A DNA stretch of 64,000 bases from Deinandra increscens subsp. villosa. Its lineage: Eukaryota; Streptophyta; Magnoliopsida; Asterales; Asteraceae. The position numbers and the translations under genes are program-made. Positions 12,453 through 23,968 of this stretch are shown in pieces. Numbering within the stretch: position 1 is the first letter of the stretch; each line of letters starts with the position of its first letter. The stretch spans positions 11,148,952-11,212,951 of the forward strand of contig JBCNJP010000006.1 in NCBI GenBank assembly GCA_039602395.1, given 5' to 3'. The notes under the pieces are model-generated. The model was given only the letters and a program-made list of their open reading frames with translations, was not told the origin of the DNA and did not search any database.

Positions 12453-13285
12453 ATCATGTATGTCTGATGTTCGGTATTTGGATAAAGGACGTTAAGCAAT
12501 TTCTGTTTATATAATGAAATAAAGTATTTGATATGTTTGATTTCATTTAATGGTTAAGTTGTGTCCTATATTTGCATGTTTAATCCTTGAGTACTTGTCA
12601 AGTATTCTAAATTGTCCATTGTCGATTAACTATATGGGAATATAGTTAAACTAAGACAAAATCTGAGTGATTGGTTAGGATGGTCCCACCAAACTCACAT
12701 GGTATTCATTGGATGCATACTGGACTGACCCACTAACGAATTGTCACTTTATGGATCGGCGTCATTGAGTGAAATTCGTAAATGGTTGCTTTACTTATCC
12801 TTAGACTTGAGATACAAGCAGGTCATGCATGTATGGATTGCACCTACTTGATATAGGTCTAACTATCCTGAATAAGGTAGTACAAAAGGGCTATTTTCAG
12901 TAAGTGTAGTGAAGTATGTGACTTGACACGTGTAGTCAAGAGGATTTGTTCCTTCAGCTTTGTGCTGAAGCAGATACCACTGGGCCCCTCATTGGACTAA
13001 TTAAGATGTTTGCATGGCCGTGCCCAAATGAAATCTAGAGATGTCTCGATTTGCAATTTGGTAATCTTAAGTTAGTTGTGAGAATGAGAAACAGAATCGT
13101 TAAAGTATGAAATGACTTGATCCATATTCATATTTAACACGGTATCGGTAACAAAGGGATAGTAAATGACTGTACCATTTAAATACACTTTGAGAAACTG
13201 TACTTAAATATTTCTGGGTGCATTGCCGTGTTGCTAGACGCTAACCAATGTTATTACCTTTACTTTTGCAAGCTCAAGTGGGAGC
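12453..13285 (+). other. Copia 3' untranslated region with polypurine tract
   Basis: No coding potential. It includes a block around 12797-12815 (TTATCCTTAGACTTGAGATAC) that recurs in the decayed element at 62112, so the two elements are related. It ends CTCAAGTGGGAGC (13273-13285), the polypurine tract directly before the 3' LTR. Confidence 0.8.
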
Positions 13286-13939
13286 TGTAGGGATATGATC
13301 ATGTAATAGTAAAAGTATGTCCGGATATTATTTAAGCCTACGGGGTCACACGTCTCGACACCAAATGTATTAATATTAATTAATGGTTAATTAATATTTA
13401 TCACGAACATTTAACGAGGTTTCGTTAAAAACTAACAGTTAATTGTTAACAGAGGGGTGTTAGTTGTAATTAGAGAGAATTGTAATTGGATTACAATTGA
13501 GAAAAGGTTGTGGATAAGGCCTCTAGGGCGATTTCGCTAGGGCTCTTATGCCTATCCCTTTTGCTTGTTTATCAAGTATTCTAATCCTATAAATAGACCC
13601 TCTGGGTTTAAGGATTAGTTGCTGCTTTATGAGATAAAGAAAAAACCCTAATTCTCTCTCTAATCTCTCTAATTTTCGGCAACAAGAAAACCCTAGGGGT
13701 TTGCGATTTCTTGTGTGGTTCGACCAAGCCTACATCAAGAAGAGGTTCGTGATCGGTTGCTAGCACATAGCATTGGTGTGTCGTGTGTGCGATCGTAGAG
13801 GGATTTATATCAAATCCTCCAAGAGATCAAGTCTTGCCGAGCTAAAAAGGTACACGTTCTAATACCGGTTAGTTAGATTAATTCATAGGATTCTTTCCGC
13901 TGCGTACTCGTGTTTTGATAAAAGTTATATAACCAAACA
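13286..13939 (+). repeat. 3' LTR of the young copia element
   Basis: 654 bp. It differs from the 5' LTR by T/C, T/G and A/G substitutions near its positions 11, 35 and 285. It is followed by the target duplication CGAAC at 13940-13944. Confidence 0.95.
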
Positions 13940-13944
13940 CGAAC

Positions 13945-14461
13945 TTCCTTAGTGCATGGAAACCGGATTAGCTACCCGCGATATCGGTTGACCGCTTTAA
14001 CTTTTACTTAACTAGTGCATATTCGGTAATTCAACACTTGGCAATGTTTTGCAAATCTGTTACTTATTTATATGTTGATGAATACGATTATGAGACCGGG
14101 CCAATGCATGTCATGCCCACCGTGAACTCACCAACCGTTAGGTTGACACTTGTGTGGTTTTCACTTTTGCAGATCGTTGAAGAGTATCCACTGGAGGTTG
14201 GCATGGCACAAGAAGATACTTACTTTTATTTTAAACTAAATTCAGGAATTTAACGACAATTTATGTTTTGTAATTAAAGCACGTGGTTAGTGCTGAGAGA
14301 CTTATGTTTTTATTCCGCTGCGTATTTTAAACTGTTGTATTTATGAACATTTGGACTTAACTCTGATTCGTTTAGTATTTGTAACTAATGGTTGTGGTCC
14401 TGGTTTGCTCGCACCCCTTAACGGTATAAACTCCGTTAGTGGTTAATTTGGGGGTGTGACA
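13945..14461 (+). repeat. Gypsy 5' LTR, second segment
   Basis: Resumes the LTR interrupted at 6177 and ends GGGGTGTGACA. The minus-strand solo LTR at 35292 onward aligns across this join with only one CGAAC, which confirms the reconstruction. Confidence 0.9.
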
Positions 14462-14464
14462 GAT

Positions 14465-14477
14465 TGGTATCAGAGCC
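14465..14477 (+). promoter_or_regulatory. Gypsy primer binding site (initiator-Met tRNA)
   Basis: TGGTATCAGAGCC lies three bases after the LTR end and is a perfect match to the usual plant initiator-Met primer site. Confidence 0.95.
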
Positions 14478-15010
14478 ATAAGTTGCAGAGAACTGGAATC
14501 ATTTTGAAAAACGATTTGGAAACTGCAACTTGAAACCTTAGTTACAAACGAACCAACAAATTCCCAAAACAAAATTTTCACGTGCCAACCTGGGATACTC
14601 GCTCTGCTGTGTAAGTAAATACTTCATATGTATATATATCTATATAAATATATATATAGACCGTGTCTAGGTAGTCTAACGGAAAACCTTAGGAAAATTT
14701 TCACACACGAATACGAAACGCGAACGCTAATACGCACACTATTCGGGGGAAAGCGACAACGAAACGATGCTGCACGCTACGTCCTGATTTCTACTACGAT
14801 GACTACGCCGACGGTGACTTTTATGGGGAAAGCCGACTTTCGACGATAGCTACTTACGACTTACGACGTTCTCCGACGACGCCTCGATTTTGCACGAAAA
14901 TTTTTCTGGACTAATAGTGGGATAACGGGGAACTGGTTGATATACATATTATGGGATATGTATAAAGTATAACTGTGACTGAACACTGGCTACTTTAACT
15001 GTCCAGCAAG
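14478..15010 (+). other. Gypsy leader between PBS and gag
   Basis: About 530 bp containing an AT dinucleotide-rich tract (14629-14660) and a CG-containing stretch with many ACG and GACG trinucleotides (14700-14890). No gene is seen. Confidence 0.6.
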
Positions 15011-16158
15011 ATGTCTGGAAGAGGACACGGGAGGAGCAACATTAACATGACGCCTGCACAACTACAAGCTATGATTAACGAGCACGTGCAAGCCGCTGTG
15101 GCAGCCGTCCAAGCTGCGTACGCCGCTCAGGGTAATTATTATGCCGGTTAAGGCACAAAGCAATTGTATTTTGACCTGTTTAAACTGAAAACCCGAACTA
15201 TTAATTGCATCAGGAAACCACCATCACTGCACGTTTAAGTCCTTCATGGATTGTAAGCCAATGACATTTTCCGGCGAGGAAGGAGCGGTGGGACTCCTCA
15301 GGTGGATCGAGAAGTCTGAGAAGGTCTTCTCTATGTGTAACTGCCCTGCTGAGAGCAAGGTGAAATTTGCGACTGGTACTTTCGAGGGAGCTGCTCTCTC
15401 CTGGTGGAACGCTGAAATTCAGATGATTGGGGTAAATGCGGCTAACAACATGGATTGGGAAGCATTTAAGGAGCTGATCATGGAGGAGTACTGCCCTCGA
15501 GATCAAGTCAAGAAGTTGGAAGGAGAATTTCTGAACTCCAAGATGTCTGGATCTGAAATTGAGGAATACACTGCGCGTTACCACGAGTACGCGGTGCTAT
15601 GTCCGTCAATGGTTGATGCTGAATTTAAACGCATTGAGCGTTATCTGGAGGGTCTCGCACCCCAAATCAAGAGCTTGGTGACAGCCAGCAACCCAACAAC
15701 CGTGCAGCAAGCCATCCGTTTGGCTCATAAGTTAACTGATCAGGAGATTGAGAGGGGTACTCTACCCGCAAAAGCTACTGACAAAGACTGCCTTAAGTGG
15801 CAAGCGTAAGGCTGAAGAAGAAGCTCCAGCAACATCTGTGAACAATCAAACTGTTGGGAATCAATCTGGGAGATCCTCTAACTCCCAATATCAGAACAAG
15901 CGATCTGACAACACAAGGTCCAATTTCAACAATGGCAGCAACAGTGGGAGTAACAATCGCCAAGGTGGGAATGGAAACTACAAGGGTAAAGCCCCGTATT
16001 GTAACAAGTGCGGGAAACACCACAATGGTATGTGTAGCAAGGGCCTGGAATGTGGAAGATGTGGTAAACTGGGGCATGAAGCCAACAACTGCTGGACCAA
16101 CTTGCAAAAGTTGAACAACAACGGTCAGAACCAAGGAGGAAATAACAACAACAGGTGA
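15011..16158 (+). pseudogene. Gypsy gag, broken by frameshifts and a stop
   Basis: The likely original start is ATG 15011 (MSGRGHGRSNINMTPAQLQ, a familiar N-terminus of this lineage). That frame stops near 15150. The Gag core resumes in another frame before 15246 (CTFKSFMDCKPM) and runs through the retrotrans_gag block LSWWNAEIQ to 15809. A second shift near 15775 leads to the nucleocapsid part (15780-16158), rich in Asn, Gly and Ser, with CCHC knuckles including CGRCGKLGHEANNC. A TGA at 16156-16158 interrupts this frame, which continues open on the far side. Minus-strand open frames over this part are composition shadows. Confidence 0.85.
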
Positions 16159-18249
16159 AACGGAAACAACCGCAACGGGCAAGGAAACAATCAGAACAAC
16201 AACAATGGTGGAGCCCGTGGCTGTTATGAATGTGGTGCTCAAGGCCACATGAAGAAGGATTGCCCGCAATTGCGCAGACAAGGGAATGGTAACAATGGCA
16301 ACGGTGGAAACCAGGGCAACGGAAATGGTAACGGTGGGAATGGTAATGGTGGAAACGGAAATGGTGGGAATGGTAGAGGTCGTGCCTTCGTCATGGGTCA
16401 AGGAGAAGCTCGCAACGACGCCAACGTGATTAACGGTAAATTCATCTTAAATGGTTTCTTCGCTACTGTATTATTTGATTCTGGTGCTGAAAGAAGTTTT
16501 ATTTCCACTAAGTTTGCTAAGCTAATTAATGCTAAACCGATTGCCTTAGATGCTAAGTATGTGGTAGAGCTAGCGAATGGTAAACTTCATGATACGACTC
16601 AGATAGTTAAGGACTGTAAGTTAGAACTAGCTGGCCATACGTTAGGAATCGATCTTATGCCTTTCCCGATTGGTAGTTTTGATGTTATAGTAGGAATGGA
16701 TTGGTTATCTGAAAACCGAGCTGAAATCTTATGTCAAGAAAAAGTGGTTCGTATTCCACTCAAAGAAGGTGAAGTGTTAACAGTTCAAGGCGAGAAAGGT
16801 GGAACAGTAACCGGTATTATTTCGTTTCTCAAAGCTCAAAAGTGCCTTCGTAAAGGTCACTTCGCGATCCTTGCAAACGTCACCGACACGACACTTCCCG
16901 AGCGTAGAATCGACGACTACCCGATAGTCCGCGACTTCCAAGATGTATTTCCTGAAGATCTGCCTGGTTTGCCTCCATTTCGACAAGTTGAGTTTGGAAT
17001 CGATTTAGCTCCTGGAGCCGCTCCGATTGCACGCGCACCTTACCGTTTGGCGGTAAGCGAACTCAACGAACTCTCCGCACAACTTCAAGAGCTACTCGAC
17101 AAAGGATTTATTCGTCCAAGTTCGTCTCCATGGGGAGCACCGGTATTGTTTGTTAAGAAGAAAGATGGAACGTTCCGAATGTGTATTGACTACCGAGAGC
17201 TTAACAAGGTTACGATCAAGAATCGGTATCCACTTCCTCGAATCGACGATCTCTTCGACCAACTGCAAGGTTCGAGCTACTTCTCAAAGATTGATCTACG
17301 GTCTGGATATCACCAACTTCGTGTTCGTGATGAGGATGTCCCCAAGACTGCTTTCAGAACTCGGTATGGTCATTACGAGTTCCTAGTTATGCCGTTTGGG
17401 CTAACTAATGCACCTGCCGTATTTATGGATCTGATGAATCGAGTGTGCAAGCCGTACCTCGATAAGTTTGTGATAGTTTTCATTGATGATATTTTGATCT
17501 ACTCCAAGACAAAGGAAGAACACGAGAGACACCTACGACTTATCTTGGAATTACTCCGCAAGGAACAGCTTTACGCCAAGTTTTCGAAATGCGATTTTTG
17601 GATTCGCGAAGTCCAGTTTCTTGGACACATTGTTGATCAGAATGGAATTCATGTCGACCCAGCTAAAGTGGAAGCTATCAAGAATTGGTCTACTCCTAGA
17701 GCGCCGACCGAAATCCGACAATTTTTGGGACTTGCCGGATATTACCGAAGATTCATTAAGGGTTTCTCGCAATTGGCTCAACCCTTAACAGCCTTAACGC
17801 ACAAAGGAGTGCAATATAGATGGGGTGAAAAAGAAGAACACGCGTTTCAAACTCTTAAGGACATGTTATGTTCAGCTCCGATTCTCGCGTTACCCGATGG
17901 GGTTGACGACTTTGTAGTTTACTGTGATGCATCCATCCAAGGACTCGGTTGCGTGTTGATGCAACGGGACAAAGTGATTGCCTATGGGTCCAGGCAACTG
18001 AAGGACACTGAGAAGAATTATACAACGCATGATTTGGAATTAGGAGCCGTTGTTCATGCACTCAAGATTTGGAGACATTACCTCTACGGAACAAAGTGCA
18101 CAATATTTACCGACCACAAAAGCTTACAGCACATCTTTGATCAGAAGGATCTCAACATGCGACAACGACGGTGGGTCGAGCTACTGAATGATTATGACTT
18201 AGCAATTAAGTATCACCCGGGAAAAGCCAATGTTGTGGCTGATGCACTT
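16159..18249 (+). CDS. Gypsy Pol: zinc knuckle, protease, reverse transcriptase, RNase H
   Basis: Continues the gag frame after the TGA. Order: a further knuckle CYECGAQGHMKKDC, an Asn/Gly repeat linker, the aspartic protease with VLFDSGAERSF (Asp codon 16477) and VGMDWL, then RT. The RT blocks include YRELNKVTIKNRYPLPR, LRSGYHQLRV, MPFGLTNAPAVF and the catalytic FIDDILIYSK at 17479. RNase H begins near 17905 with YCDAS and includes the TDHKSLQ block. The protein is collinear with the family up to ADAL. A one-base shift in TTAAGCC (18248-18254) moves integrase to another frame. The first ATG in the uninterrupted frame is 16249. Confidence 0.92.
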
Positions 18250-19771
18250 AAGCCGAAAAGAGTACGAAAAGCCTCGACGAGTACGAGCGCTGCAACTTAC
18301 CATTCACACGGGATTGCCGGATCGGATCCGCGATGCCCAACGAGAAGCTTTAAAAGAAGAAAACTTCGCAGCTGAAGCACTGCGTGGTGTAGATGGTAAC
18401 TCTGAAATTAAGTCCGACGGACTCAGATATTACAATGACAGAATTTGGGTTCCTTTACTTGGAAATCTCCGTGAGCTCGTGATGGACGAGGCTCACAAGT
18501 CAAGGTATTCGGTGCACCCTGGATCGGATAAAATGTACCAAGATTTGAAGAACTTGTATTGGTGGCCGAATATGAAAGCCGACATTGCGCGATATGTGGC
18601 TAAGTGTTTAACATGCTCAAGAGTTAAGATCGAGTACCAAAAGCCTTCTGGATTATTACAGCAACCAAAGATCCCAGAATGGAAATGGGAGGATATCTCC
18701 ATGGATTTCGTAACAGGATTACCTCATCGATCGAATCGACCGGATGCGATTTGGGTTATCATTGATCGACTAACCAAATCTGCACACTTTATCCCAATGA
18801 GGGAAAATGATAACATGGATAAGTTAACAAAGCTGTACATTGACCGAATTGTGGCACGTCATGGAGTGCCTAAGACTATTATCTCCGATCGAGATCCTCG
18901 ATTTACTTCCCGACTGTGGCAATCTATGCAAGAAGCACTGGGAACCAGACTGGATATGAGTACAGCTTATCACCCGCAGACCGATGGTCAGACGGAACGA
19001 ACTATTCAGACTTTGGAAGACATGCTCCGAGCTTGCGTTCTCGACTTCGGTAAAGACTGGGAGGCTCACCTTCCGTTGGTGGAGTTCTCCTACAACAACA
19101 GTTATCATTCGAGCATCGGTGCAGCACCTTTTGAAGCTCTTTATGGCAGAAAATGTAGATCGCCCGTGTGTTGGGCTGAAACGGGTGAGAAGGGACTCAC
19201 CGGACCGGAAATCATTCATGATACAACTGAACGGATTATTCAAATCAGAAAGCGGATAGCCGCAGCACGTGACAGACAAAAGAGCTATGCCGACAAACGC
19301 CGTAAACCTTTGAAGTTCGAGGTAGGCGACAAGGTACTATTGAAGGTATCTCCCTGGAAAGGAGTGATACGCTTCGGAAAGCGTGGAAAGTTGAATCCTC
19401 GCTATATCGGTCCATTTGAAATCATTGGGGAAGTAGGCCCGGTGGCCTACCGTTTACGACTCCCTGCCGAACTCGATGGAGTTCACAACGTGTTTCACGT
19501 CTCGAATCTGAAGAAATGTCTGGCTGAAGACACTGAAATAATTCCTTTGGAGGAATTGGAAATTGACGAACATCTGAGATTTATCGAGCAACCGGTAGAA
19601 ATCATGGGACGCGAGGAGAAAGCCCTCAAACGTAGCAAGATTCCGATCGTCAAGGTTCGATGGAACTCAAAGCGTGGACCAGAATATACTTGGGAACGAG
19701 AGGATCAAATGAAGAAAAAGTATCCTCACTTGTTCGAGCAAACGTCCACGGAAACTCAAGGTATGATTTAA
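18250..19771 (+). CDS. Gypsy integrase with chromodomain-like C-terminus
   Basis: The open frame begins at 18230. The HHCC zinc-binding N-domain covers about 18493-18630 (H...HPG, then CLTC). The core shows MDFVTGLP (Asp 18704), SDRDPRFTS (Asp 18887) and GQTERTIQTLEDM (Glu 18995): D-D35-E spacing. A GPY/F-type region follows (YIGPFEI, near 19410), then a tail reading VKVRWNSKRGPEYTWERE with KYPHLF before the stop. That tail resembles the chromodomain of chromoviruses, which tethers integration to modified histones. No lesions are seen inside it. Confidence 0.92.
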
Positions 19772-19924
19772 TTTTGGGGACCAAAATTCCTTTAACAGGA
19801 GGAGGATGTGGCGACCCTAAAACTTTTGCTTTCTTTCCCCAGCGACGACAGCCGAGGCTGCGGCCGCAAACGCTACAACGCAAGAATAATTTTCGGGACG
19901 AAAATTCCATTTACAAGGGGATGA
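19772..19924 (+). other. Gypsy 3' untranslated stretch with a doubled polypurine/LTR-start module
   Basis: Two similar modules occur. The first (about 19772-19818) reads TTTTGGGGACCAAAATTCC, then ACAGGAGGAGGATGTGGCGACC. The second (about 19888-19935) reads TTTTCGGGACGAAAATTCC, then ACAAGGGGATGATGTGACATCC. Only the second leads into the real LTR. The first ends in a sequence that looks like a different LTR start. Confidence 0.7.
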
Positions 19925-21192
19925 TGTGACATCCGAGAATTTCAAGGTTAACTTCCGTTAGACAATCTCCGTTAGTTACGTTATAAGTGTTAACTTAGTA
20001 ACTAATGCTTAACTAGGCCGAATACGTCCACGACCTTTGGTTGATCACCGAACCCGTCCATATGTGTTATGTGTTCATTTATTTATTGTCATTATGTGCA
20101 ATGTGATTTAAACGCATGATTTAGTATTGTGAATAGCATGACAAATCGTAAATCTTGATTATATGCAAACTGTCATTTTTGGTTGCCAGCGAAACTACCG
20201 GGCGAAACTATAGTGTCGCCCGGTAGTCGGCTAAATCACTTGACTTGCACGAGTTCAGAGCCAGTTTCGCTTGGCCAGCGAAACTGCCAGCGAAACTAGG
20301 CCCTGATATATAATATCTTAATAAACCCTAGTTTCTCCCATTTGCCTCTTTTACACAAAACACACACACTCTCCATCTTTTCTCCTGGAAATCTGGTCAG
20401 CCGAGAATCACACCAAGAGCCATCGAGATCTCAGCCCCGAACCATCATCCATTGAGCTTGGAGATCGAACCGTGAGTCCCAAAAACCATTTCTATGCCTT
20501 ATTCTATGTGTTTTCTTAAAAAGCATGCTTAGATCTTCATAGAATCACTTGATCTTCTGATATGATGCTTAGGGATGCTAGATCTATCATAAAGTCAGTA
20601 ACTTTACGTGTGAAATCAAACCATAATGAAGATTTATGCTAGATTAGGTCATTTTAGGTTTAAAATGCATTTTTGGTGATTTGATGATAAAAATCCATGT
20701 TTAAGGTGTTAAAACTTGTTGTTTGATGTTGGTAAATGATTATGCATGCTAGATATTGAATTACATGAAGTATGGAAGCTGTTAGGTTGATTTTTAGGCT
20801 GATTTGTGAGTTTTTCGCGACCAGCGACACTGCGTGTTCTCTGGGCGAAACTATGTAGCGAAATTATGTATATCTTCATCCAGGCGACACTATACAGCGA
20901 AACTGTAGTGTCGCCGTGTGAACCAAGCAGACCTGCTCGGACGAAACTACCGAGCGAAATTCCCTGAACGAAAGTTCAAACCAGTTTCGGGCGAAACTAG
21001 GCTAGCGAAACTGTGCCAACAGTTTCGAGCGAAACTAGCCTAGCGAAACTGTGTCATCGGGTATTGCCTAGCGAAAGTGCTGCCCGTGCACACAGCGAAA
21101 CTGCGCTAGCGACATCTATACTAGCGAAACTGTGACCAGACCTAAACCCAAACTTGTGCAACTTACTTGAATGTTATGCCATGACTTACATG
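19925..21192 (+). repeat. Gypsy 3' LTR, truncated after its first half
   Basis: Matches the 5' LTR from its first base to about 5388, then stops abruptly after ATGACTTACATG. The remaining half of the LTR is missing and sequence from the left flank of the element follows. Confidence 0.9.
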
Positions 21193-22467
21193 TAACAACA
21201 ACCTAAGTTATTATGACATAATTTTTCACTAGATGTTGTTGGTAAATTTATCAGTAGACTCATAATTCCTAAACTCCAATATAACATATTGAAGACTTAC
21301 AGTGATAAAGTCAGCTACCCTAATTTCTTAAAACAATAACAATTTTGATCGGGGCTGCATTAAGTTTTCGATACAAGATTATTGTTTAAGACCAAATAGA
21401 GGAAACTAAGTGCTTGTATTGAAAACATTCATGATATGCTTAAGGATCCTATAACTTAAGGTCTATCCTGATATGTCTTTTCTAAGAGCTCATAATGAAG
21501 ACGGGGTTTATTGATGACCAAGCATATCACAATATGAATGACTAATTATTAATTCCTTATCCGTTTGATTTTGCTTCTAAATATGTTATGCATGCATTAT
21601 TGACATATAGACAGTTTTACTATAAATCAACGTTAAGGGCTTATTTTTGTGATTGATTCTGAATTTAAGTTGAATTTTAAATTTGGGGTTGTAGTATGAT
21701 TAATGGGGGTCTTGAGTTGGATAATCAACTCTATGACTGTATTTTTCTGCTGCAATTTTGGTTTAAAATTGAAATGAGTATTAAATTCTGATCAGACTTA
21801 GCTAATACCTCATTATAAATGATCAGGCCAAGTGGGAGAATGTTAGACGTAATATATATTACTTAATATATATATTTGTTTTCGTATATATGTATATAAT
21901 ATATATTATATTATGTCCTTTAATCATTTATCTTAAATAATCAATTACCTATTTAACCCTATATGGCATTTATTTGATAGACGTAATTGCCCTTAATAGA
22001 TAGACTAGGGTTTCCCTTTGGGTGTATATATATAGGGCCTTATTGGAGAAATTAGAGGTTAATCACCACCTACAAATTTCATATCTCTCTCTGCTCTCAC
22101 TCTCTCAAAAATCGTAATTCCCTTTACGATTATCCCCATCATTAGCATACACCCTAAAGGGAACCAAGGCTACTCACAGGATGAACTACCTGACTACTGC
22201 TGATCTCAACCAGATGACAACATCTAATATTTACATTATTATCTGTTTTCAATGATAACGATTCAGGATTCGATCAACAAACATCGCTTATCTGAAGGGG
22301 CCTTCCTATTGATCCGACTTGTACTAGTTGTAACTTGCAGGTGGAGACTGCCAACCACCTCTTGGTGAATTGCAAACGGACCAGTTTCATTTGGGATCTT
22401 GTTTTAGGGTGATGTAAGGCGCCCAAAGAAGGTCTTCTATATGTTACAGATGTTATTGAAGGTTATA
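21193..22467 (+). repeat. Second copy of the left flank (2876-4153), in pre-insertion form
   Basis: About 1275 bp, near 99% identical to 2876-4153. It includes the copia pol tail, a second copy of the copia LTR (21841-22279) and the zf-RVT fragment. About a dozen differences are visible, including a 4-bp deletion near 21385 and a 2-bp insertion near 21891. At 22463-22467 TTATA continues directly into the rest of the zf-RVT fragment, so this copy lacks the gypsy element. Confidence 0.92.
21841..22279 (+). repeat. Second copy of the decayed copia LTR
   Basis: Same boundaries as the LTR at 3528-3965 (TGTTAGACG to ATCAACA), preceded by the same polypurine tract. It is part of the duplicated block, not an independent insertion. 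Confidence 0.88.
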
Positions 22468-22640
22468 ACTTTGGCATTTCTCAGTGGTTCACAAGAATAT
22501 CTTTTATGGCATTTATTTTACTATGTGACGGTGTATTTAGAAGGCTAAAAACGAGAGGATGCTCAACAATAGAGATAGGCTCGCATTGGATATCCTTGGT
22601 AACTTAAAAAATGCTTTATTTTCTTTAGATTAAGCATAGA
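22280..22640 (+). pseudogene. LINE-type zf-RVT fragment, uninterrupted copy
   Basis: Repeats the zinc-binding pattern of 3966-4153 and continues past the gypsy insertion point. Around 22520-22635 the translation contains a stretch resembling IWKARNER-x-LNNRDRLA, as found downstream of zf-RVT in plant non-LTR elements. There is a stop and no start codon. It is a broken 3' end of a LINE or LINE-derived gene, possibly with its 3' tail to about 22740. Confidence 0.7.
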
Positions 22641-23968
22641 GGTAACTTGCTTTTTATCGCTCTTTTTGGTGTAACTTTTCTTTCATTTTCATATTGTAAT
22701 CTAACTTCTTGCTATTGGTTATTAAAAAATATATGGAATAATTATATTGGTTGTAAAAAAATATGAAATACGCAAACATATGAGCCTTTGCTATAAAAAT
22801 TGATTTTATTTTTAGTATATCTCATGTCCTTCAATTTTTTTAGAGCAAAATATAAAGTTTTAACATGTATGAACTAACTTTATAGATTATAATTTGTTTT
22901 TTTAAGATGTTTTATGCTTAGTTGAAAATTGATATATTAAGGGTGAGAGGTATAGTTAGAAATAAAATCTTAGGCTAAGATTTTTATCCAAAGGTATAAT
23001 GACACGTGAGAGAAAAGAGTGACAGAGAAATTGAAACCTTAGGTTTCACTTTTATATTTTAGTGAGTATAGTCATAAATTTGAAGCCTTAGACTTCATCT
23101 TCCTCTCACAAAACTCATCAATGGTGTTCAAACATGATGATAACTATAAAATGTTGCATTCACTTTCAATTTAATTGTATCCTCATTCAACATTCATGTT
23201 TATCATCTTCATCGTCACCGTATTCGTATTCAATTCTTCAAATCATCACCAAATTGCAGCAAACCACATGTCATTATACCCTGTTTTCGATTTCGAGAGC
23301 AATCGTATGTTTAATTTCATGATTCATTTAGTTTTGAAGGATCTGTGATCTTTCAAAGTGTTTGGTGGTTAAGGAATGAGGCTTTCTCTATCCTATGGAA
23401 GCATTGAAAACGTCCATTCTTTATCGGTTACCTTCGGTTTAATTATTAAACCGAACGACTAGTTTCTTGAAATCGATCCCATGTAGCCTATGAAGGGAGA
23501 GTGGTTCCGTGGGGTGGAAGCCGCCCACCATACAGCCCACCCTAAGGAGACAATACTATATTAGTCTTGACGTTTTGTAAGTTTTCTGAAAAGTGTTCTT
23601 AAAAGGAGGGTCACAAAATAACATATATGGTCTATGATTATGGATTTTGTAAATGAAAAAAATAATGATAAAAATTATTTTTCTTAGTAGTAGCTTCATT
23701 TTCAACATTGTGGAAAACCTATAGTCAAGAATTGAGATTTCAATATTAACTCTCATAAAATCATATATTTTATATGAAAATTTTCTACATACTTTAGAAC
23801 CTGGATACAAATATACAGACAGCACATTCTACAGTGACTCCAAATAAACAAAACAAACACACCCAATCAAATCTCACTAATAGCAAAACTATTAATAAGA
23901 TCCGGGACGTTCTGATGTAATTGGTATCCCCAAATATACCCGGGTCGGGTTTCCTTTTTTCAGGGCGG
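22641..23968. other. Intergenic, AT-rich
   Basis: No gene recognised. A short inverted resemblance (AAACCTTAGGTTTCA near 23033 and GAAGCCTTAGACTTCA near 23080) and a CT/AT-rich stretch (23170-23290) are the only structure I see. The part nearest 23968 should contain the 3' UTR of the minus-strand U-box gene. I saw no clear AATAAA on that strand. Confidence 0.5.

Larger units (their letters stand above)
6178..13939 (+). mobile_element. Young complete Ty1/copia element nested in the gypsy 5' LTR
   Basis: 7762 bp with 654-bp LTRs that differ at only three positions. The target duplication CGAAC lies at 6173-6177 and 13940-13944. The PBS follows the 5' LTR, a 1.6 kb leader precedes gag-pol (8443-12452), and an 833-bp 3' untranslated part ends in a polypurine tract. 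With a neutral rate of 1.3e-8 per site per year (an assumption) three differences give under 0.2 million years. Pol carries two frame breaks, so this copy is probably non-autonomous unless those are sequence errors. Confidence 0.95.
4154..21192 (+). mobile_element. Ty3/gypsy chromovirus (Tekay/Del-like), interrupted by a copia element and 3'-truncated
   Basis: Layout: 5' LTR (4154-6177 plus 13945-14461), initiator-Met PBS at 14465, gag, protease-RT-RNase H, integrase with a chromodomain-like tail ending at 19771, polypurine tract, then a 3' LTR starting at 19925 and breaking off at 21192. Without the nested element the LTR is about 2.54 kb and the whole unit about 9.3 kb. The left flank is TTATA (4149-4153) and the pre-insertion site is visible at 22463-22467. 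Long LTRs, initiator-Met PBS and C-terminal chromodomain fit the Tekay/Del lineage. The two LTRs differ by about 2% plus an indel near 4365, so the element is older than the copia inside it. Confidence 0.88.

Noticed and set aside
14465..14477. tRNA-like sequences at primer sites (also 6833, 28612, 43399, 52900, 39426)
   Set aside because: Only the 12-18 bases complementary to a tRNA 3' end are present. No cloverleaf can be formed around them.
15793..16401. 202-residue minus-strand frame opposite gypsy gag
   Set aside because: It is the reverse of an Asn/Gly-coding AAC/GGT repeat and has no domain. The plus strand has clear CCHC knuckles.
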